A stretch of DNA of 16,712 nt from an uncultured Oribacterium sp. (lineage in GTDB: Bacteria > Bacillota > Clostridia > Lachnospirales > Lachnospiraceae), in the NCBI GenBank assembly GCA_900772695.1, contig CAAGRO010000345.1, forward strand, positions 1 through 16,712. Reading direction: 5' to 3'. Below the pieces are notes generated by a model that was given only the letters and a program-made list of their open reading frames with translations, made no database searches and was not told the DNA's origin. A program made the position numbers and the translations under genes. This document shows positions 12,773-16,712 of this stretch, piece after piece (position 1 is the first letter of the stretch; each line of letters opens with the position of its first letter).

Positions 12773-14578
12773 ATGGACGCAGACGGCTCTACCACTTTAC
12801 AATCAAACAGACGGCCATATGCCAGCGGCATGCTCATCTATCTGCTGCCGCTGTTCGAGCTGATCCTCGGTGCCTTCTTCCTCGGGATGCTGGTATCGGG
12901 CATTCAGCAGAGCGACCTCGCGGAGCAGCGACACAGCACCGACGTCAGCTGCATGACCTACACGGACCGCATCATGGCGGACCTTAAGTCCGGCATGGCC
13001 ATCACCGACAGTCTCGAGCAGATCGTGATCAGTGAGGACGGACGCTGCGACAAATTCTACCAGGTCGCGAAAAATCTCACGAATCCATCCATCGAGAGCA
13101 TACAGCTCGCACCCGCGGGCTTCGTCAGCTACATCTACCCGGAGGCGAGCAGCGACCTCTCCCGGATCGATCAGCTGGATGGGGAAGCCCAGGGCGAGTA
13201 TGCCCGCTATGCGAAGAAAAACGACATCACGAGCCTTCAGGGTCCGTATGATTTAAAGGATGGCAGCCAGGGCATCGTGGCCCGGAACCCGATCTTCCTC
13301 GAGAAGCATGGTCGCCGGATCTTCTGGGGCTTCGCGATCGTCATTATCCGCGTGCCGGATATCTTCTCCGACTCGCTGACCTCCCTTGATTTCTTCGGCT
13401 ACCAGTACCGGCTTCTGAAGACCGCTTCTCCATGGGATCAGACCTTCGTCGAGTTCTATCACTCAGAGAAGGTGCTGACCGACCCCATCTCGCACTGGTT
13501 TTCCCTCGGCGGCGACCTCTGGGAGCTGCAGCTCATGCCGGACGGCGCGTGGGCCGCGAGCAGCCTGAGTCAGGTCGTCCTCTGGACCGGCTTCGCGATT
13601 CTGACCCTTCTCGCCGGACTGACCTATGCCGTCATCCGACTGGAGGAGCGTCGGAAGTATCTCCGCTACCTTTCCGAAACCGATAAGCTGACCGGCATCT
13701 ATAACCGAAGCGGCTTCGATGACCAGCTCGATCATCATCTCCGCTGGCATCCGGAGCAGCCGTGCATCGTAGCGGAGCTTGACATCGATAATTTCAAGTT
13801 CATCAACGACCTCTACGGTCATCCGACCGGCGACCGGGCGCTGCAGACCCTCGCGTCCTCACTCCGTCGATTCTTCGCGTCGGATGTGATCATTGGCCGA
13901 AACGGCGGGGACGAATTCTGCCTCCTGCTGCCGGGCGAAACACGGACGAGCGCCGCCGGGAAGCTCCGTGCCTTCTGCGCCGCGCCGAAAACCTTTGCAT
14001 ATGAAGACCAGCTGCACGCCTTCACGATCTCGATGGGCTACGCCGAGTATCCGACGCAGGCCAGCACCCGCGAGGGCCTCATGCGCTACGCCGACGCCGC
14101 GCTTTACGAGGTGAAGCTGCACGGCAAGAACGGCTGTCAGGCCTACGAGGACGGCTTCAACGTGATCCGCACCCAGCTCGGCTTCCGGCTGAACGATATC
14201 TCCATGAATCTCCCGGGCGCGTTCCTCATCTATCGCGCGGACCCGACGGACGACGAACTTCTCTATGCGAACTGCGAGATGCTCCGCCTCACCGGCTGCG
14301 ACGACATATCGGCCTTCTTCGACTATACGAAGCGCAGCTTCCGGAACCTCGTCGCCCCATCCGAGCAGGATTCGGTACAGACGAGCGTCTGGGCGCAGGT
14401 CAATGCAGACTGCACGGACATCAATGCCTATGTCCGTTTCTCTCTCGTCCGTCACGACGGCTCGCTTGTGCAGGTCCTCGGCCATGGCCGCATCGTCGAG
14501 CACAGCAGCTACGGACGCCTCTTCTACGTACTCTTCGAGGATGAAGCGAAGCAGAAGAAGTACTACGGTGTGATGTAA
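12773..14578 (+). CDS. Membrane diguanylate cyclase (GGDEF) with C-terminal PAS-like domain
   Basis: A 601-residue inner-membrane signalling protein. Helix 1 is at about 19-44, an extracytoplasmic sensor domain follows to about 260, helix 2 is at 265-285, and the GGDEF domain starts at TDKLTGIYNRSGF (303) with intact GGDEF at 378-382 and ELDIDNFKFINDLYGH as the metal and substrate region. It should make cyclic di-GMP from two GTP. The position of the RxxD inhibitory site reads FASD, so product inhibition is probably absent. Residues 470-601 look like a PAS fold (AFLIYRADPTDDELLYANCE, then FSLVRHDGSLVQVLGHGRIV), placed after rather than before GGDEF. The start is supported by an AGGGAACGG site. 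No c-di-GMP effector gene is nearby. Confidence 0.93.
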   Translation: MDADGSTTLQSNRRPYASGMLIYLLPLFELILGAFFLGMLVSGIQQSDLAEQRHSTDVSCMTYTDRIMADLKSGMAITDSLEQIVISEDGRCDKFYQVAKNLTNPSIESIQLAPAGFVSYIYPEASSDLSRIDQLDGEAQGEYARYAKKNDITSLQGPYDLKDGSQGIVARNPIFLEKHGRRIFWGFAIVIIRVPDIFSDSLTSLDFFGYQYRLLKTASPWDQTFVEFYHSEKVLTDPISHWFSLGGDLWELQLMPDGAWAASSLSQVVLWTGFAILTLLAGLTYAVIRLEERRKYLRYLSETDKLTGIYNRSGFDDQLDHHLRWHPEQPCIVAELDIDNFKFINDLYGHPTGDRALQTLASSLRRFFASDVIIGRNGGDEFCLLLPGETRTSAAGKLRAFCAAPKTFAYEDQLHAFTISMGYAEYPTQASTREGLMRYADAALYEVKLHGKNGCQAYEDGFNVIRTQLGFRLNDISMNLPGAFLIYRADPTDDELLYANCEMLRLTGCDDISAFFDYTKRSFRNLVAPSEQDSVQTSVWAQVNADCTDINAYVRFSLVRHDGSLVQVLGHGRIVEHSSYGRLFYVLFEDEAKQKKYYGVM

Positions 14579-14581
14579 AAG

Positions 14582-14810
14582 CAGGGGCCCGGAGGTCAGG
14601 CTCTGTATACACAGTACTCCGAAACCGGAAGACTCTAAAATCCCAGCTCTAAGAAGTACTAGGCCCTCTGCAATCACTGAGTTTTCTTTATGAAAACTCA
14701 GCGTTGCAGAGGGTGCTAAGGAAAATTTCTCCAAGTACTTCTAAGAGCTGGGATTTTGATTCTTCACGGTTTCTCCGTATGGTATACAGAGCCTGACCTC
14801 CGGGCCCCTG
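14582..14810. ncRNA. Large structured element, copy B (family unknown)
   Basis: A 229-base nested hairpin between convergent genes, three bases after the GGDEF stop and 12 bases from the acetolactate synthase stop. P1 is 29 perfect pairs (14582-14610 with 14782-14810). P2 is GAAACCG 14621-14627 with 14767-14773. P3 is 24 positions, 14637-14660 with 14734-14757, with only the central CTAAG/CTAAG A-A mismatch. P4 is CCCTCTG with CAGAGGG 14707-14713; P5 is CTGAGTTTTC with its complement, loop TTTAT. Internal loops have the same lengths as copy A (10 and 8 between P1 and P2; 9 and 9 between P2 and P3). Conserved single-strand segments are ACAGTACTCC and TCCGTATG. Confidence 0.85.
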
Positions 14811-14822
14811 ACGTTTTATCAC

Positions 14823-16388
14823 TTACAGGCTCTTCAGCTCCGCGCTCAGCTCCTCATTCGCGGAGTAATCCACCGGCGTGTCGATGATCACCGGTACCTT
14901 CTCCTCGAAGCCCTTTCGGATCGCTTCGCCGAGCTCCGCCGCAGAGCTCACGCGCACACCCTTGCAGTGCATCGCTTCCGCGAGCGCCACGAAATCCGGG
15001 TTCGTGAAATCGACGAAGGCTGCACGACCATACTGCTCCTCTTCCTTCCACTTGATAAGACCATACTCACTGTCATGGAAAATCACGACGACGAAATTCA
15101 CCCCGAGCCGCACCGCGGTCTCCAGCTCCTGCGAGTTCATCATAAAGCCGCCATCGCCCGTCGCCACCAGCACACGGCGCTCCGGGTAGACCAGCTTTGC
15201 CGCGACGGCACCCGGCACGCCGATGCCCATGCTCGCGAAACCGTTCGAGATGATACAGGTCTCCGGCTTGTAGCAGCCGTAGAGGCGTCCGATCCACATC
15301 TTGTGCGCACCGACATCGGAGATCAGGATATCCTCCGGATCCGAAAGCGCCTTCCGGATATCCGCCACGATGCGCTGCGGCTTCATCGGAAAGGCCTCCG
15401 AGTGCACGGCCTCCTCGATGGATTCCTCGAAGCGCTCCCTGATCGCGAAGGCCCAGGTCGGCTCCTCCTTCGCCTCCAGCAGTTCGCCGAGGCGTGCGAG
15501 CGAAGAATCGATTTCACCATTCACCTGCACCTCGCACTGGTAGTACTTACTGATATCCGCCTGCCAGTTCGAGATATGCACGATCCGGTGATTCCGCTCC
15601 GCGTTCCACTTCGACGGCTTCAGCTCCATCAGATCATAGCCGATACAGATGACGAGATCAGCCTCCTCAAACAGCCGGTTCACATAATCCCGCTGCGGGA
15701 TGCCGATGGTCATCATGGAGTAGCGGTTGTCCGCCGAGACGATGCCCTTCGCCATCATCGTGTTCACCACCGGAATATGCAGCTTCTCCGCAAACTCCGT
15801 GATCACCTGGGACGACGCATAGTGCACCGCATTGTTCCCGACGAAAATCAGCGGCTTCCGCGCCGTGCGGATCGACTCCGCCGCCATCTGGATCTGCGAC
15901 TCCTCGGCCTCCTGCTGGCAGACCACGTCCTTCATCAGCGGCATCTCGAGCCCGCTCACCTGCATCTTCGCGATATCCACCGGGAGGTCAATGTGGGCGG
16001 CCCCCATGCGGCCGGCACCACCCTCCGCGTACTTGAAGGCGAGACGGACGATTTCATTGACCGTATCCGGACGCATGACCAGCTTCGTACGCTTCGTGAT
16101 CGGCTCGAAGATCTTCGCGAGGTCGAGGTTCTGATGGCTCGTCAGATGCATCTGATCCGAGCTTACCTGACCGGTAATCGCCACAAGCGGTGCGCCATCG
16201 AGGTTCGCATCCGCGACACCCGTTACGAGATTTGTCGCGCCTGGGCCCAGTGTCGCGAGGCACACACCCGCCTTCCCGGTGAGACGGCCATACACATCCG
16301 CCATGAACGCCGCACCCTGCTCATGCCGCACCACGACAAAGTGAAGCCGCGGCTCGTCCGCGATCGCCTGCACCAGCTCCAGATTCTC
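14823..16388 (-). CDS. Acetolactate synthase body, lacking its start
   Basis: Thiamine-diphosphate enzyme that condenses two pyruvate to acetolactate, for branched-chain amino acids or acetoin. About 520 codons cover everything after residue 30: catalytic Glu in VRHEQGAAFMADVYGRL, TLGPGATNLVTGVADA, the central domain, and the ThDP motif GDGGFMMNSQELETAV ending HDSEYGLIKWKEEEQYG. Overall it resembles AlsS-like and single-subunit forms; no small-subunit gene is in view. The frame remains open a little upstream of 16388 but has no ATG or TTG and no ribosome site; GTG at 16373 would fall inside the conserved LELVQAIA. The missing first residues lie on the opposite strand from 16594, and 33 bases (16357-16389) are repeated there in inverse orientation. 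Confidence 0.9.
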   Translation of the reverse strand, partial: ENLELVQAIADEPRLHFVVVRHEQGAAFMADVYGRLTGKAGVCLATLGPGATNLVTGVADANLDGAPLVAITGQVSSDQMHLTSHQNLDLAKIFEPITKRTKLVMRPDTVNEIVRLAFKYAEGGAGRMGAAHIDLPVDIAKMQVSGLEMPLMKDVVCQQEAEESQIQMAAESIRTARKPLIFVGNNAVHYASSQVITEFAEKLHIPVVNTMMAKGIVSADNRYSMMTIGIPQRDYVNRLFEEADLVICIGYDLMELKPSKWNAERNHRIVHISNWQADISKYYQCEVQVNGEIDSSLARLGELLEAKEEPTWAFAIRERFEESIEEAVHSEAFPMKPQRIVADIRKALSDPEDILISDVGAHKMWIGRLYGCYKPETCIISNGFASMGIGVPGAVAAKLVYPERRVLVATGDGGFMMNSQELETAVRLGVNFVVVIFHDSEYGLIKWKEEEQYGRAAFVDFTNPDFVALAEAMHCKGVRVSSAAELGEAIRKGFEEKVPVIIDTPVDYSANEELSAELKSL

Positions 16389-16389
16389 C
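16357..16389 (-). repeat. 33-bp inverted repeat, left arm
   Basis: Read on the minus strand, 33 bases from 16389 to 16357, starting GGAGAATCTGGAGCTG, are identical to 16671-16703 on the plus strand. Both arms lie in the same reading frame of acetolactate synthase (ENLELVQAIA). The bases on either side of the repeat differ. Confidence 0.95.
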
Positions 16390-16395
16390 AGGGAT

Positions 16396-16409
16396 GTCTG
16401 AACTGTTCC
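16396..16409 (-). repeat. 14-base motif GGAACAGTTCAGAC at the gene break
   Basis: The motif begins seven bases outside the left arm of the inverted repeat, exactly where the acetolactate synthase similarity stops. The same 14 bases are at 9771-9784 at the foot of structured element A, and 12 of them at 932-943. Confidence 0.55.
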
Positions 16410-16449
16410 CCTGTTATAACTCCGATATCGGAATGGAATCGTGCGCGGA

Positions 16450-16478
16450 TGGAATTATCCGTATCCGCGTGCTATAAT
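16450..16478 (+). promoter_or_regulatory. Probable promoter of acetolactate synthase
   Basis: TGGAAT (16450-16455), 17-base spacer, perfect TATAAT (16473-16478). It points toward the plus-strand start at 16594, away from the gene body, and lies between the two inverted repeat arms. Confidence 0.55.
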
Positions 16479-16539
16479 TCAGAAATGCTTGATGATATAG
16501 CAGGCATCAGATGAAGATAATAAAGTGATTTTAAGCAAG

Positions 16540-16571
16540 GGCGCTTCAGGTTTTTCCTGGAGCGCCTTTTT
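16540..16571 (+). terminator. Leader terminator before acetolactate synthase start
   Basis: An 11-bp stem (16540-16550 with 16556-16566, one G-U pair) with a TTTTT loop is followed by TTTTT (16567-16571). It sits between the promoter and the ribosome site, the usual place for an attenuator of a branched-chain amino acid gene. No alternative antiterminator structure was worked out. Confidence 0.75.
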
Positions 16572-16593
16572 GTGTGAGATGGAGGATCGTGAT

Positions 16594-16712
16594 ATGCGTA
16601 CAGCGGCGAAACTGATGGTGGAGTGTCTGGTGACGGAGGGTGTCAAGTACATCTTCGGCATCCCGGGGGAGGAGAATCTGGAGCTGGTGCAGGCGATCGC
16701 GGAGCGAGGTCG
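16594..16712 (+). CDS. Acetolactate synthase N-terminus (cut by window end)
   Basis: The reading frame starts at ATG with GGAGG eight bases upstream and encodes MRTAAKLMVECLVTEGVKY, then IFGIPGEENLELVQAIA, the standard N-terminal start of acetolactate synthase and related ThDP enzymes. The last 33 matched bases equal the start of the minus-strand gene body. Past 16703 the two diverge (AERGR here, ADEPRL in the body), so this copy does not visibly continue as a normal enzyme within the nine bases left. Joining this segment to the body at 16357 gives an intact protein of normal length (about 550 residues). Confidence 0.85.
   Translation, partial: MRTAAKLMVECLVTEGVKYIFGIPGEENLELVQAIAERG
16671..16703 (+). 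repeat. 33-bp inverted repeat, right arm
   Basis: Identical to the reverse complement of 16357-16389. The arms enclose 281 bases that carry the promoter, leader terminator, ribosome site and start of acetolactate synthase, a layout typical of an invertible switch. Confidence 0.95.

Noticed and set aside
14967..16514. A 515-codon plus-strand ORF
   Set aside because: It is antisense to the acetolactate synthase body, has shadow composition (His, Arg, Asp rich) and no ribosome site.
16485..16514. Nine-codon leader peptide MLDDIAGIR before the leader terminator
   Set aside because: Two Ile and one Leu codon hint at attenuation, but the ATG would be at the transcript's first bases with no ribosome site; too weak to annotate.

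Overview
The window looks like a chromosomal stretch from a Clostridia bacterium, most likely Lachnospiraceae. This is inferred from the gene families, the strong AGGAG-type ribosome binding sites, the intrinsic terminators and the mostly moderately GC-rich coding sequence. No rRNA, tRNA, CRISPR array or transposase gene was seen. Both ends cut through genes: a MATE transporter on the left and acetolactate synthase on the right.

Left part (1-3800). A partial MATE efflux gene is followed by an AT-richer island. The island holds an overlapping three-gene operon of small proteins, one with a DUF4160 domain. Two inverted copies of a hairpin element (1002-1085 and 2304-2393) flank it; each hairpin encloses four G-runs, and its stem shows compensatory changes between the copies. 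A C_GCAxxG-type redox protein and a nitroreductase follow, each with its own terminator.

Centre (3800-9210). This is a carbohydrate locus, probably for pectin-derived sugars. A minus-strand operon encodes a sugar-binding lipoprotein, an unrecognised 138-residue protein, a cytoplasmic GH28 polygalacturonase-type enzyme and a TIM-barrel sugar isomerase/epimerase. A divergent GntR/FCD regulator faces it. The intergenic region has a clear promoter in each direction and four GTATAC-type operator candidates, one lying inside the spacer of the operon promoter. No permease or ATPase gene is present.

Right part (9210-16712). The order is a decayed circularly permuted ATP-grasp gene, D-Ala-D-Ala ligase, a secreted metallo-beta-lactamase-fold protein with a C-terminal Cys/His domain, a membrane GGDEF protein with a C-terminal PAS-like domain, and acetolactate synthase. 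Two roughly 230-250 nt structured elements (9777-10024 and 14582-14810) lie directly next to stop codons. They have the same helix and loop lengths and a conserved core, but paired helix sequences that differ by compensatory substitution. This is strong evidence for a conserved structured RNA or DNA family that I cannot match to anything I know.

At the right edge the acetolactate synthase gene is split. Its body is on the minus strand without a start, while its promoter, leader terminator, start codon and first codons lie on the plus strand. The two pieces share a 33-bp perfect inverted repeat, and inverting the segment between the repeats would restore one continuous reading frame. This is either an invertible on/off switch or a contig-end chimera; sequence alone cannot decide.
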